Source of the DNA: Lentisphaeria bacterium
Lineage (GTDB): Bacteria > Verrucomicrobiota > Lentisphaeria > Oligosphaerales > Oligosphaeraceae
Direction of reading: 5' to 3'
Assembly (NCBI GenBank): GCA_016288215.1
Contig: JAEEYQ010000046.1
Coordinates: forward strand, 62,001 to 126,000
DNA length: 64,000 nt
Under the pieces are notes generated by a model that searched no databases, was not told the origin of the DNA, and worked only from the letters and a program-made list of their open reading frames with translations. The position numbers and the translations under genes were made by a program. Below, in pieces: positions 45,384 through 54,604 of this stretch. How positions within the stretch are numbered: position 1 is the stretch's first letter; each line of letters opens with the position of its first letter.

Positions 45384-46118
45384 ATGGAAGAGCAGGACAG
45401 TCGGCAGGGCATCCGCCTGGCCAAATTCATGTCGGAGGCGGGCGTGGCCGCCCGACGGAAATGCGAGGAGGCCATTGTGGAAGGACGCGTGACCGTCAAC
45501 GGCCATGCGGTCCTGACTCCCGCCTTTCGGGTCAACCCCGAAACGGACGAGGTGCGCTACGAGGGGCAGCTTCTCCGCCCGCAGAAGAAGGTCTATCTGA
45601 TGCTGTACAAGCCGGAGGGCTACACCTGCTCCGCCCAGGACGGCCATGCGGAACATCTTGTCTATGAACTGATTCCAGCGGAATTCGGCCGCCTCTACAC
45701 CGTTGGACGGCTGGACCGGGACAGCGAAGGGCTGCTACTGCTGACCAATGACGGCGAGTTTGCCCAAATGCTGACCCATCCTTCCCACGAAGTGCTGAAG
45801 GAATATCTTGTGTTCTGCCGAGGGGACTATGACGACTCCTGCCGACGCATCATGATGGAAGGCATCATGGACGATGGGGAGTTCCTGCAGGCTAAGGCCG
45901 TAAAGGCCGTCTTTGGCCGCAACGGCGACATCCGCATGACCGTCTGGCTTGGAGAGGGGCGGAAGCGGGAGGTCCGTCGGCTCTGCGCGGCGGTGGGGCT
46001 GCATGTCCGCCGGCTGATTCGTGTGGCCATCGGAGATTTGGTTCTCGATGGACTGGAGGCCGGTCAGTGGCGGGAGCTGACGGCGGCAGAAAGGCAAGCC
46101 CTTTTCCGCAAATCATGA
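45384..46118 (+). CDS. rluB: 23S rRNA pseudouridine synthase RluB-like
   Basis: The 244-aa protein has an N-terminal S4 RNA-binding domain (IRLAKFMSEAGVAARRKCEE; GRVTVNG) and an RsuA/RluB catalytic domain. That domain has YKPEGYTCS and the catalytic-Asp motif GRLDRDSEGLLLLTNDG, then EVRRLCAAVGLHVRRLIRVA. It converts a uridine of 23S rRNA (U2605 in E. coli RluB) to pseudouridine. RsuA or RluF-type specificity cannot be excluded from sequence alone. Confidence 0.9.
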   Translation: MEEQDSRQGIRLAKFMSEAGVAARRKCEEAIVEGRVTVNGHAVLTPAFRVNPETDEVRYEGQLLRPQKKVYLMLYKPEGYTCSAQDGHAEHLVYELIPAEFGRLYTVGRLDRDSEGLLLLTNDGEFAQMLTHPSHEVLKEYLVFCRGDYDDSCRRIMMEGIMDDGEFLQAKAVKAVFGRNGDIRMTVWLGEGRKREVRRLCAAVGLHVRRLIRVAIGDLVLDGLEAGQWRELTAAERQALFRKS

Positions 46119-46283
46119 CCTTTTAAACATGTCAAAACATGACATATTCGACAGAGCGGCTGTTTTTTGGACCTGATGGTTTTACAATACGCATAACGTG
46201 ATTACATTACGCCTATTACATTGAACATGAAACAGGCAGTCGCTTAAGTAACGTAACAAACCACAATCATTGGAGAGAATTCT

Positions 46284-48308
46284 GTGAAAAACTGTGCCCC
46301 TGAAAAGATTCGTAACATTGTATTGGCAGGCCATGCCGGTTCCGGCAAGACAAGTTTGGCGGATCTTATCCTATTCAAGGCTGGAGTTGTCGGCCGTTGC
46401 GGCAGTGTCGACAATGGAACCAGTGTCTCGGACTACCGCGCGGAGGAGCAGGAGCGCAAGAGCAGCATCTACACCTCGATTCTCCATGCCCCCTGGAAGG
46501 ACGGCCATCTGTACATCGCGGACACGCCCGGCAACTCGGACTTCTGCGGCGAGGCGATGAACGCCATCAACGTGGCGGACATGATGATTCTGGTGGTGGA
46601 CGCCATGTTGGGCATTGGCCCGGGCACCATCCGCGCCATGCATCAGGCCGCCGCCCGCAAGCTTCCGCGGGCCATCTTCATCAACGGCTGCGACCGTGAC
46701 CAATCCACCTTCCAAGAGGTTTTGGAGGCGGTTCGAAGTGCCTATGGCGCAACGGTTTGCGTGCCCTGCACCTTGCCCGTCGGCGAGAAGGCCGCGCTGA
46801 AGGGCGTCGCCTCCGTCTTTGGGGCCGAGCCGGCTCCTGAAGCCGCCGAATACCACGGCGCCTTGGTCGAAGCGGTGGCCGAAAGCGATGAAGAGCTCAT
46901 GAACAAATACTTTGAGGATGGCGATTTGTCCGCTGAGGACCTGCACGCCGGCTTCCGCAAGGCCCTGTTGGCCGGTTCCCTGATTCCCATCTTCAGCGGC
47001 AGCGCCGCCAAGGACATTGGCGTGACCGAGCTGCTCGATGCCATCATGGACTTCGGTCCCTCGCCGCTGGATGACATTCCGCTGCTTCTGGATGCAGGGG
47101 AAATCAACCGCGGCAGCGGCGACGGCCTGGGCTTCGTCTTCAAGTCCGTCAACGATCCCTTCGTGGGCCAGATGAACTTCGTCCGGGTCTTCAGCGGCAC
47201 GCTGAAAGCCGACTCGGAATGGACGAACAGCACGAAGAACAGCAAGGAGCGCGTCGGGAATCTGCTGTTGGTTCAAGGCAAAGAGCAGGTTACGGTTGAT
47301 GAGGTCGGCCCTGGAGAAATCGTGGCGGTGACCAAACTGAAGAACACCGGCTTGAACGATGTGTTGGGCACCAAGCCCAGCGATGTGAAGTTCTCGGCGG
47401 TAAAATATCCCCAGCCCACGACCCAGACGGCTATTTCCGCCGCGGCCAAGGGCGAAGAGGACAAACTGGGCGCGGGATTGCAGCGTCTGCTGAACGAAGA
47501 CCCGACCATCAAGGTTGAGCGTCCCATGGAGACCCATCAGACGATTCTGAGCACCATGGGCGACCAGCAGCTGAACCTGATCGTCAGCCGCCTGAAGAAC
47601 GAGTCCAAGTGCGCGGTGGTTCTTGAGACGCCGCGGATTCCGTACCGCGAAACGGTCACGGGCACGGGCTCGGCCCAGTTCCGCCACAAGAAGCAGTCCG
47701 GCGGCCACGGCCAGTTTGCGGAAGTCCATCTGCGCATCGAGCCCTTCCAGGGCGTCGAGGGGCAGGAGGAGTACCAGTTCGCCAACGAGGTCGTCGGCGG
47801 CAACATTCCGAAGAACTACATCCCCGCCGTTGAAAAGGGCGTTGCGGAAACCCGTCTGGCCGGCCCGCTGAGCCGTTCCAAGGTCATCAACTTCAAGGCC
47901 ACTGTCTACGATGGCAAATACCACGACGTCGACTCCTCCGAAATGGCGTTCAAGATTGCGACCCGCGGCGCTTTCCGCGAAGCCATGGCGAAGGCCAAGC
48001 CCATGCTGCTGGAGCCGATCATGAGCCTGCGCATCGTCTTCCCCGAAGAGTACATGGGCTCCATCAGCGGTGACCTGAACAGCCGCCGCGGCCGCATCTT
48101 GGGCATGGACCGCGAGGACGGCATGCAGGTCCTCAATGCTGAACTTCCTCAGGCGGAAGTCTATAGCTATCCCACGACGCTGCGTTCCATGACCCAGGGC
48201 CGGGGCTCCTTCGAGATGAAATTCGAGCGCTACGATCCCGTTCCCAGCCAGCTGGCGGCGCAGATTCAGGCCGAGGCGGCGCGCCTCCAGGCCGAAGAAG
48301 AGGAATAG
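46284..48308 (+). CDS. EF-G2-like translational GTPase
   Basis: The 674-aa protein has the five-domain EF-G layout with P-loop GHAGSGKTS (residues 16-24) and domain IV TGGHGQF-type loop (KKQSGGHGQFAEV). Several G motifs differ from canonical EF-G: DTPGNSDF (80-87) has Asn where the catalytic His lies, NGCDRD (134-139) replaces NKxD, and the RGIT segment before switch I is KSSI. This places it in the EF-G2/FusA2-like paralog group, not the housekeeping factor. Its role in these groups is poorly defined. A terminator follows 12 bp after its stop. Confidence 0.85.
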   Translation: MKNCAPEKIRNIVLAGHAGSGKTSLADLILFKAGVVGRCGSVDNGTSVSDYRAEEQERKSSIYTSILHAPWKDGHLYIADTPGNSDFCGEAMNAINVADMMILVVDAMLGIGPGTIRAMHQAAARKLPRAIFINGCDRDQSTFQEVLEAVRSAYGATVCVPCTLPVGEKAALKGVASVFGAEPAPEAAEYHGALVEAVAESDEELMNKYFEDGDLSAEDLHAGFRKALLAGSLIPIFSGSAAKDIGVTELLDAIMDFGPSPLDDIPLLLDAGEINRGSGDGLGFVFKSVNDPFVGQMNFVRVFSGTLKADSEWTNSTKNSKERVGNLLLVQGKEQVTVDEVGPGEIVAVTKLKNTGLNDVLGTKPSDVKFSAVKYPQPTTQTAISAAAKGEEDKLGAGLQRLLNEDPTIKVERPMETHQTILSTMGDQQLNLIVSRLKNESKCAVVLETPRIPYRETVTGTGSAQFRHKKQSGGHGQFAEVHLRIEPFQGVEGQEEYQFANEVVGGNIPKNYIPAVEKGVAETRLAGPLSRSKVINFKATVYDGKYHDVDSSEMAFKIATRGAFREAMAKAKPMLLEPIMSLRIVFPEEYMGSISGDLNSRRGRILGMDREDGMQVLNAELPQAEVYSYPTTLRSMTQGRGSFEMKFERYDPVPSQLAAQIQAEAARLQAEEEE

Positions 48309-48320
48309 ACCATGGCACGT

Positions 48321-48363
48321 GCGGGAAGGCCCTGCGGTCTTCCCGCTGTTCCTTTTTCCTTTT
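48321..48363 (+). terminator. Rho-independent terminator after EF-G2-like gene
   Basis: GCGGGAAG (48321-48328) pairs with CTTCCCGC (48339-48346), then a T-rich tract TGTTCCTTTTTCCTTTTCC. The T-run begins a few bases after the stem. Confidence 0.8.
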
Positions 48364-48377
48364 CCATATGATCATGA

Positions 48378-48415
48378 ATGCGGGCGTTGTGGCGGCTTGA
48401 CCACAATGTCCGCAT
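48378..48415. terminator. Second hairpin downstream of EF-G2-like gene
   Basis: A 15-nt arm ATGCGGGCGTTGTGG pairs with CCACAATGTCCGCAT over an 8-nt loop with two mismatches, followed by TTTGC. It may act as a back-up terminator or as a leader structure for the next gene. Confidence 0.45.
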
Positions 48416-48484
48416 TTTGCTGATGCAAGGTTTGAAATGCATGGTGCATGCATGGAATCTGACGATTAACCAGGAGCTTGCAAT

Positions 48485-49357
48485 ATGAACAGACGCGAAT
48501 TTTTGCAGACGGCCGCCGTGGCCGGCGTGGCATTGGGCACATTGCCGTTGGCGAAGGCGGAGGAGGCGGCGAAAAGGCCCCCAAAGCCCGGACTTTCCAT
48601 TCAGCTGTATTCTCTGCGGCAAGACACCGGAAAGGACTTTGACGAAGTGCTCCAATGGGTTGCCGCCCTAGGACTTAAAGGCGTGGAATTCGCCGGCTAC
48701 GGCCCCTATGGCGGAAAGCCACAGGAATTGCGTAAGCGCTTGGATGACTTGGGGTTAGTGGCCACAGGAACCCATATCGGCACGGATTCCTTCGTCGGCG
48801 ATCATCTGCAGCGCACGATCGAATTCCATAAGACCATCGGTTGCAATTATTTAGTCGTGCCAAACGATGGTCGTTTCTATCAAGCGGAAAAATGGCGGGA
48901 ACTGGTGGACATCTTCAACAAGACCGCAGAGCTACTGAAGCCCCTTGGCATGTTCTGCGGCTACCACAATCACACCGGCGAATTCGGCAAACTGGACAAC
49001 AAGACCTATTTCGAGTGGTTTGCGGAGAACACGCGGCCGGAGGTCATTCTTCAGCAGGACTGCGGCTGGTCCTATTATGCGGGGCAGAATCCCGTGGCGC
49101 TGATGAAGAAGTATCCGGGCCGTTTCCGCACCGTCCACATCAAACCTGCAGTCACGCAAAATGACGTTGAAGGCAAGAAGGGCATTTTGGGTCAGGACAG
49201 CGTGCCATGGAAGCCGATCTTCCAGGCCTGCCGCGACATTGGCGGCACCCGCTGGATGGTGCTTGAGCAGGAGGTCTATCCCGATGGAAAATCTCCAAAG
49301 CAGTGCGTCACAGAATCTTTCGCCGTCATGAAGAAGCTGCATGCGGAGATTGCCTAA
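48485..49357 (+). CDS. Tat-exported sugar phosphate isomerase/epimerase-like protein
   Basis: The 290-aa protein starts MNRREFLQTAAVAGVALGTL, a twin-arginine signal. The rest is a xylose-isomerase-like TIM barrel (AP endonuclease family 2): LSIQLYSLRQDTGKDFDEVL, GLKGVEFAGYGPY, GYHNHTGEF with metal-binding His, ILQQDCGW, FRTVHIKP and WMVLEQE. Related families act on sugars or inositols; export suggests a role in processing imported oligosaccharides. The substrate is unknown. Confidence 0.88.
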   Translation: MNRREFLQTAAVAGVALGTLPLAKAEEAAKRPPKPGLSIQLYSLRQDTGKDFDEVLQWVAALGLKGVEFAGYGPYGGKPQELRKRLDDLGLVATGTHIGTDSFVGDHLQRTIEFHKTIGCNYLVVPNDGRFYQAEKWRELVDIFNKTAELLKPLGMFCGYHNHTGEFGKLDNKTYFEWFAENTRPEVILQQDCGWSYYAGQNPVALMKKYPGRFRTVHIKPAVTQNDVEGKKGILGQDSVPWKPIFQACRDIGGTRWMVLEQEVYPDGKSPKQCVTESFAVMKKLHAEIA

Positions 49358-49468
49358 GCTTGCATACGACAGGGCAGGGGGCTCTCGCTCTCTTTGGCCA
49401 TTATCAACGACATGGACAAATCCGAAGGCCACCTTCCACGGCGTGGCTGTCGGAGGAAAGGAACGACA

Positions 49469-50260
49469 ATGTGGTATTATGCCATGAACAATCAGCAACA
49501 GGGCCCCGTGGAGAAGGAGATTCTGCTGCAGATGCTGAGGTCCGGCCAGCTGGAGCCCAATGCCTTAGTGTGGCATGAGGGATTTGGCGAATGGCAGCCG
49601 GCCAACACCGTGGCGGAGTTGCAGGCCGCTCTTGGCGCTGCGGAAAACGTGGGGCAGGGGATGGCCGCCGCCGAATCGGTCAATGCCTCGCAAAACATTG
49701 GCTCAGAAGAAGTTGGAACCTGTGCTGCCTGTGGAAAATCCGTGCCCCGCAATATGCTGTTTCCCAAAGACGGTCGGCTTTACTGCTTTGACTGTCTACG
49801 GGATGTGAACAGTCCCGACTATTATGCAGCCAGCTCGGCGGAACTGGCTTCCGTCCCCCGCCGCTTCGCCGCCATCTTCATCGATGGCATCATCTTGTTT
49901 GTGGTGGCGTTCATTCTTATGTTTGTCATTGCCATTCCGTTCAGCCTTTTGGGTGACGGCGAAATTATCCAAGCCATGATGGAGCTACTGGCGCGCATCG
50001 TCCAATTCGTCCTCGGAGCCGTCTACTATACCTATTTCTTTAGCAAATATGGTGCGACCCCCGGCAAAATGGTCATGGGCATTCGCGTCGTGAGAGAGGA
50101 CGGCGGTCCGTTGAGCACCCGTCTGGCTCTTGGGCGCTACTTCGGCATGAGTCTTTCCGCGCTCATCTGCGGCATCGGATACCTCATGGCATGCTTTGAC
50201 AACGAGAACCGCACGCTTCACGATCGAATCTGCCACACCCGCATCATCACCACTCGATGA
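49469..50260 (+). CDS. GYF_2/RDD-domain membrane protein
   Basis: The protein (263 aa from ATG 49469) starts with a GYF_2 module (MWYYAMNNQQQGPVEKEILL; VWHEGFGEWQPA), then a zinc-binding stretch (CAACGKSVPRNMLF; YCFDCLRD). An RDD-type transmembrane domain follows (FAAIFIDGIILFVVAFILMF; YGATPGKMVMGIRVV; RTLHDRICHTRII). AGGAAAGGA precedes this ATG, so the frame's upstream ATG at 49394 is rejected. The zinc fingers between the GYF and RDD parts are notable. The function is unknown, with a role in membrane processes likely. Confidence 0.85.
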   Translation: MWYYAMNNQQQGPVEKEILLQMLRSGQLEPNALVWHEGFGEWQPANTVAELQAALGAAENVGQGMAAAESVNASQNIGSEEVGTCAACGKSVPRNMLFPKDGRLYCFDCLRDVNSPDYYAASSAELASVPRRFAAIFIDGIILFVVAFILMFVIAIPFSLLGDGEIIQAMMELLARIVQFVLGAVYYTYFFSKYGATPGKMVMGIRVVREDGGPLSTRLALGRYFGMSLSALICGIGYLMACFDNENRTLHDRICHTRIITTR

Positions 50261-50305
50261 CCGACGGATTATCATTGAAAGAAAATGCATTCAAGGAGTT
50301 GCAAT

Positions 50306-50977
50306 ATGAAATACACCGTGAACTATACGGCGACCAAGCCGCTTCTGGAAGCCAATTGGGATGATCCGGTCTGGACGGCGGCGGAGGCGGTCTCCATCGC
50401 CTGTGTGCGGCCGGAGAGCAGCGACCATCGGCCGGAGACAACCCTGAAAGTGCTTTACGACCAAGATGGTCTCTACGGCATCTATCAGGTTCATGACCAC
50501 TATGTTCGCGTGACCCATCTGGGCTATCAGGCCCCTGTCTGTCTGGACTCCTGCGTGGAGTTTTTCTGCAAACCGCCTGTGGGATCCGGCTACTTCAATC
50601 TGGAGATGAATGCGGGCGGCTCCTTCTGGTTCAGCTATGTCCGCAATCCCCGCCGGACGGAGGATGGCTTTGAGGATTTCAGCATGGTGGACGAAAAGTA
50701 CGGCAAGCTGATTCAAGTGAAGACCACCCTGCCGGAGACGGTGGAGCCGGAGCGGCGGGAGCCGTTGACATGGGTTGCCCAGTTCCAGCTGCCCTTCGCC
50801 GCCATGGAACCCTACTGCGGCACCATCGACACCGCGCGGGACCGCGAATGGAAGGCGAATTTCTACAAATGCGGTGACGAGACCTCCCATCCCCACTGGA
50901 TCAGCTGGGTTCCCGTCCATTCACTGAATTTCCATCTGCCGGAATGCTTTGGCGATATGGAACTTGCTCAGAATTAG
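50306..50977 (+). CDS. CBM9-like carbohydrate-binding protein
   Basis: The 223-aa protein resembles CBM9-like/DOMON domains used by carbohydrate-processing proteins: WDDPVWTAAEAVSI near the start, VLYDQDGLYGIYQVHDHYVR, SCVEFFCKPP and YFNLEMNAGGSFW. No signal peptide is visible, so it may be cytoplasmic. AAGGAG lies 8 nt ahead of ATG 50306. The stop codon TAG is inside the first unit of a heptamer repeat, so the C-terminus may have been altered by the repeat. Confidence 0.75.
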   Translation: MKYTVNYTATKPLLEANWDDPVWTAAEAVSIACVRPESSDHRPETTLKVLYDQDGLYGIYQVHDHYVRVTHLGYQAPVCLDSCVEFFCKPPVGSGYFNLEMNAGGSFWFSYVRNPRRTEDGFEDFSMVDEKYGKLIQVKTTLPETVEPERREPLTWVAQFQLPFAAMEPYCGTIDTARDREWKANFYKCGDETSHPHWISWVPVHSLNFHLPECFGDMELAQN

Positions 50978-51047
50978 GAATTAGGAATTAGAAATTTGGA
51001 ATTAGAAATTAGGAATTAAAAATTAGGAATTAGAAATTAGGAATTCG
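50971..51047. repeat. Heptamer tandem repeat (GAATTAG), 11 units
   Basis: Eleven 7-nt units of GAATTAG with variants AAATTAG, GAATTAA and AAATTTG. The first unit overlaps the last codons and supplies the stop of the CBM9-like gene. The same unit type occurs again at 58054-58116. Confidence 0.95.
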
Positions 51048-51160
51048 CGGAACGCTTCTGTTTATTCCGTGTCTTCTATGGACTCCCTTTTTAAACTCCC
51101 CGCGTTCTGCCGCGGAACGCAGCGGAACGCTTCTGTTTATTCTGTGTCTTCTGTGGACTC
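51047..51160. repeat. Dispersed CACAGAA-type element, two direct copies
   Basis: A 39-bp sequence (starting GCGGAACGCTTCTGTTTATT and ending CTTCTGTGGACTC) occurs at 51047-51085 and again at 51122-51160 with a few changes. Between them GCGTTC and GGAACGC form a hairpin-prone inner region. The second copy ends 3 bp from the stop of the following minus-strand gene. Related elements are at 54395, 61692 and 63640. Confidence 0.85.
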
Positions 51161-51163
51161 TTT

Positions 51164-53641
51164 CTAGCGGAATTCAGAGGGGGCAAGGGGACGGCCTGTC
51201 AAACGCAGGTTCCGGATGTCGCCGTTGAAGAAGTCATAGGGCTCCTGAAGGAAACGCAGACGGCAGCCGACCGACACATAGTTCAAGGTGGCGTGCTCCG
51301 CGTCGAGGCCACTGGCCTCCTCGCCTTGCAGTTCGCCGTCCACATAGAGTTTCAACGTCTGGCAGTCGTAGGTGACGGCGATACGGCTCCATTTTCCCTT
51401 CTCAAGCGGCTTCAACGATGAAACTGTGACGGTCTTGTGCTCTGACGGCGGCTCCGTGTGCTCAAAACCCGTCTCGCGGGAGGCCACCATGCGGCCTTCG
51501 GCGTCCAAAAAGAGGTTGAGGGGGCCGAGAACCGTGCCCAAGATGCCCATGGGACGTCCCGTCTCCAACGGCCTCACGCTAATCTCATAAGTATAGGAAT
51601 AGGGGAAGGCGGTGCCGCCGGCTAGCATGAAGAAGGCCTTTTTGTCGGCATTCAGCCGAATGAAGCCCTTGCCGTCCTCATCCTTTTGGTAGAGGCCGGG
51701 GCGGGGCAGGGTGTCCATGTCATTGACGTAGTGGCGATAGCCTGTGCGGCGCAGGGAGCCGAAAGGTTCGCCCACGGCGCCCTCGACGTAATTGCCGTTG
51801 TGGAGAAGTCCGCCCACGTCCATCAGCTTGCTTCCGTTGTTCACTTCGCAGGGATAGTCAAAGGCGGGTACGCGGCCCGGCGGAAGGGTGATTTTGCAAG
51901 TCTCTTTGCCAGAACTACTTGCGATGACGGTCTCCACCTTGGCTTCGCCGTTCCGTGCGGTGACCCAGATGGGCAGGGTGTTGAAGCGGTTGCCATTGGC
52001 GCATTCCATCTCCAGCCAATAGTAGTCGTCATTGAGCCGTGGACATGGCAAATCCAGCTGGAAGATATGGTTCAGGTTTTTGCGCTTCTCCGAGAAGAAC
52101 TCCTCGCCGTTGCGCATGACGCGTACCCGTGTCACCTCTTGGTCCAATGGCTCTAAATTGGCTTCCGCGAAGGCCTTGCCCATAGTTTGCCGCCAATCGA
52201 CCACGCTTCCGGCCGGCTGACCGTTGAGCATCCAGTCATGGCTTCCGCTCTTGGAATGGAGGGCGTTGGCGGTGGACCGGGCCCAGAACATCAGGCTGCC
52301 CCGCAGCGCGGGATCAACCCAAAGGGGCGGCAGCAACAGAGGGCGCTGTTCCTCGCCATGCCATGTCGCCTTCAGACGCGGCGTCAGCAGACGGCCTGCA
52401 AAGGTGGCTGAACCGATTGTAAATTCCTTGGTATCAAGGTCATCCAGTTTTATCTCCTGCGCAGGGAACGCATGGATCGGCTGTCCCGTCTCATCCAGAA
52501 GCTCCAGCGTGTAGGTGTAGGCCGTCTCCGATGTGTCCACCGGCAGGGAAATCACCTCGAAAAGCAGCTCGCGCAGGCCGGCCACCATGTCGATGTAGCT
52601 GGTGACCACCACTTCGGGGGCCTGCCGCCGTTGGAACGGCTTGTCGAAGAGGCGCGCCATCATCAGCTCTCCATAGCGAAGGAGGAAATCCTCCCGCTCA
52701 TAGCAGGGAAGAATGATGGAGTTCTCCCAATGGTCGAACAGGTTGGTCATGACAATGGAGTCCGGACGGCATTCCATCATGCTGTCCCAACTTTTGAGGT
52801 ATTTGCGGGCGACGTAGGTGAAGGTGCCCGAATGGAGGTAATGCACGGAGTAGGTGTTGGTGACGGTGCCCTCGAAGATCTTGTCAGGGAACTCGTTATG
52901 CATGACCTCGCCCACCAGGCGGTACAGTTCCGTCTGTGACGCCCAGTTGGCATAGGCGGTGCAGCCGTCAAAGACCGGCATCCATTTGCGCAGCTCTTCC
53001 TGCTTGGTTGAAGGAACATAGGTGCCCCACCACAGATTGGCCAGCCAGATGGAATGGCCATAGCGGGCCTCGAAGGCCTCCTGAATCTGAAGCCACTCAT
53101 CGGGGGAGAAGTCCCAACTGGAGTAGATGGAGAGGACGGGGGCGCCATCGACGCGGAAAAACACGTCGGAGTTCCGATATTCGTCCGCAAACATGTCGAA
53201 TTGAGTGAACAGCGCCTTGATGGCCCCCTCCACGCTGTTGCCCACCGCGCCGCGGAACACGCCCAAAAACAGGGCCAGCTTGAAGTCCCCCAGCTCCTCA
53301 GCGGCCTTGATGGCCTCTTTCAGCGTGACACCATAGCCAGGGGCGCTTACGGGCAACTCGAACTGCCAGCCGGTCATCCCCTTCGCCTTGCATTCCGCCA
53401 TGGCCTCCCGCCAATACGCCACAGGGTCATCCGGATAGACTTTGCGGGCATAGTTTGGTCCGCCCAACGGACATCCCGTGCGCGGCTTGTTGGGATGCCA
53501 CCACGGATTCACCTGTGTCCAAAGGGTTCCACGATAGGAACTTTTGTCAAATTTCGGCCGTCGGTCCGGTCCGACGGCGTGAAGGGACTGGCCAGCCAGA
53601 AGCAACACCGCAAGGGGAAAAACGAAGGTCGTCATGTTCAT
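51164..53641 (-). CDS. Secreted glycosidase-like protein with C-terminal LamG domain
   Basis: The protein (825 aa) has signal peptide MNMTTFVFPLAVLLLAGQSL. The N-terminal TIM-barrel domain (YWREAMAECKAKGMTGWQFE; LKLALFLGVFRG-like strands; GHSIWLANLWWGTYV) resembles GH99/GH71-type endoglycosidases. The C-terminal part from SYTYEISVRPLETGRPMGIL to YVDGELQGEEASGL is a laminin-G/concanavalin-like module. GGAG 6 nt before ATG 53641 fixes the start; the frame opens at 53653. It is probably exported to degrade complex carbohydrates. Confidence 0.78.
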   Translation of the reverse strand: MNMTTFVFPLAVLLLAGQSLHAVGPDRRPKFDKSSYRGTLWTQVNPWWHPNKPRTGCPLGGPNYARKVYPDDPVAYWREAMAECKAKGMTGWQFELPVSAPGYGVTLKEAIKAAEELGDFKLALFLGVFRGAVGNSVEGAIKALFTQFDMFADEYRNSDVFFRVDGAPVLSIYSSWDFSPDEWLQIQEAFEARYGHSIWLANLWWGTYVPSTKQEELRKWMPVFDGCTAYANWASQTELYRLVGEVMHNEFPDKIFEGTVTNTYSVHYLHSGTFTYVARKYLKSWDSMMECRPDSIVMTNLFDHWENSIILPCYEREDFLLRYGELMMARLFDKPFQRRQAPEVVVTSYIDMVAGLRELLFEVISLPVDTSETAYTYTLELLDETGQPIHAFPAQEIKLDDLDTKEFTIGSATFAGRLLTPRLKATWHGEEQRPLLLPPLWVDPALRGSLMFWARSTANALHSKSGSHDWMLNGQPAGSVVDWRQTMGKAFAEANLEPLDQEVTRVRVMRNGEEFFSEKRKNLNHIFQLDLPCPRLNDDYYWLEMECANGNRFNTLPIWVTARNGEAKVETVIASSSGKETCKITLPPGRVPAFDYPCEVNNGSKLMDVGGLLHNGNYVEGAVGEPFGSLRRTGYRHYVNDMDTLPRPGLYQKDEDGKGFIRLNADKKAFFMLAGGTAFPYSYTYEISVRPLETGRPMGILGTVLGPLNLFLDAEGRMVASRETGFEHTEPPSEHKTVTVSSLKPLEKGKWSRIAVTYDCQTLKLYVDGELQGEEASGLDAEHATLNYVSVGCRLRFLQEPYDFFNGDIRNLRLTGRPLAPSEFR

Positions 53642-53910
53642 GGTCATCTCCATATATAAGGAATATAAGGCCTGAATTCCGCTCGATTACGGCATGCAGC
53701 CTTTTTTGTCGGATGTCTCCGCTTGCAATTTGCCGATGAAGGGTGACATTTACTCCGACATCCAATAAAGTGTCATACTTTCACCGTTTTTCAAATCATC
53801 ACCCTGAAAAAGGCTCGTTTGGCAGCATCCCATCGAGTCATGACAGGAGAGTTGAACAAAAGACAGGACGATCACCAGAAAATCTATAACTTATTAATTT
53901 CTAATAATTT

Positions 53911-54360
53911 ATGTTGTTTTCATTGACGATTTTCAGATGGCTTTACGACTTGCGTTGGGCGGTGACGGTCCCCATGACGGCGATCTGGCTGCTGGTGGGC
54001 TCATGGCTTCTGTGGAGGCGAAGCCGCCGCTTCTTCCTGTGGCTGGCTGTTCTGCCCCTGTTCATCCTGCCGCTTTCTATGGGCATGACCTGGTGCGGCT
54101 GGCATTATCGCATGGAACTGCGTCAGCGGTATGCCACGCTCCCCGATGACAGCGATGCCTATGACATTGACCGCATGCCGCCAAAGATACGTGCCGAATA
54201 TGCACGAAACGACTATCATCCGCGCCTGCGGGACATCAAAGCCCAGGCTGTCTCCACAATTGCCTTGACACCAATTCTTTATATCGCTGGCTTTCTGCTC
54301 TTCGCCTGCGTTCGTCGTCAATATCAAGCCCCAGGCCAAGAGTCAACGGACAATGCCTAG
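53911..54360 (+). CDS. Small membrane protein of unknown function
   Basis: The 149-aa protein has three predicted transmembrane segments: AVTVPMTAIWLLVGSWLLW, FFLWLAVLPLFILPLSMGM and ALTPILYIAGFLLFACV, with a charged loop between the last two. No family is recognised. The ATG has no clear ribosome site. A hairpin repeat element begins 35 bp after the stop. Confidence 0.6.
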   Translation: MLFSLTIFRWLYDLRWAVTVPMTAIWLLVGSWLLWRRSRRFFLWLAVLPLFILPLSMGMTWCGWHYRMELRQRYATLPDDSDAYDIDRMPPKIRAEYARNDYHPRLRDIKAQAVSTIALTPILYIAGFLLFACVRRQYQAPGQESTDNA

Positions 54361-54394
54361 ACGCTCCTCTGTCACCCATGAAGGGTGTTTATTA

Positions 54395-54491
54395 ACCACA
54401 GAACACACAGAATAACCAGAAGCGTTAAAAGTACCGCGGACAGCCGCTCACGAGCGGCAGTCCGCATCTGTTTATTCCGTGTATTCTGTGG
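54395..54491. repeat. Dispersed CACAGAA-type element with inner hairpin
   Basis: The left end, starting ACCACAGAACACACAGAATA, is an imperfect reverse complement of the right end ATTCCGTGTATTCTGTGG. Inside, GCGGACAGCCGCTC (54436-54449) pairs with GAGCGGCAGTCCGC (54452-54465), one mismatch. The same inner hairpin occurs in the copy at 61815-61845. Confidence 0.85.
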
Positions 54492-54604
54492 ATAAAAACT
54501 GTTCCACTAAAAGTTTCATATACCACTTTCAGGACTGCAGCGCACTCGGTGCTCTTTTTCTGAAATGATATATTTGTGTATATAACGATTCGATTAATTA
54601 TATA

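Noticed and set aside
46371-47924. A 517-aa minus-strand frame opposite the EF-G2-like gene
   Set aside because: It is the antisense shadow of a GC-rich coding gene with all GTPase motifs on the plus strand.
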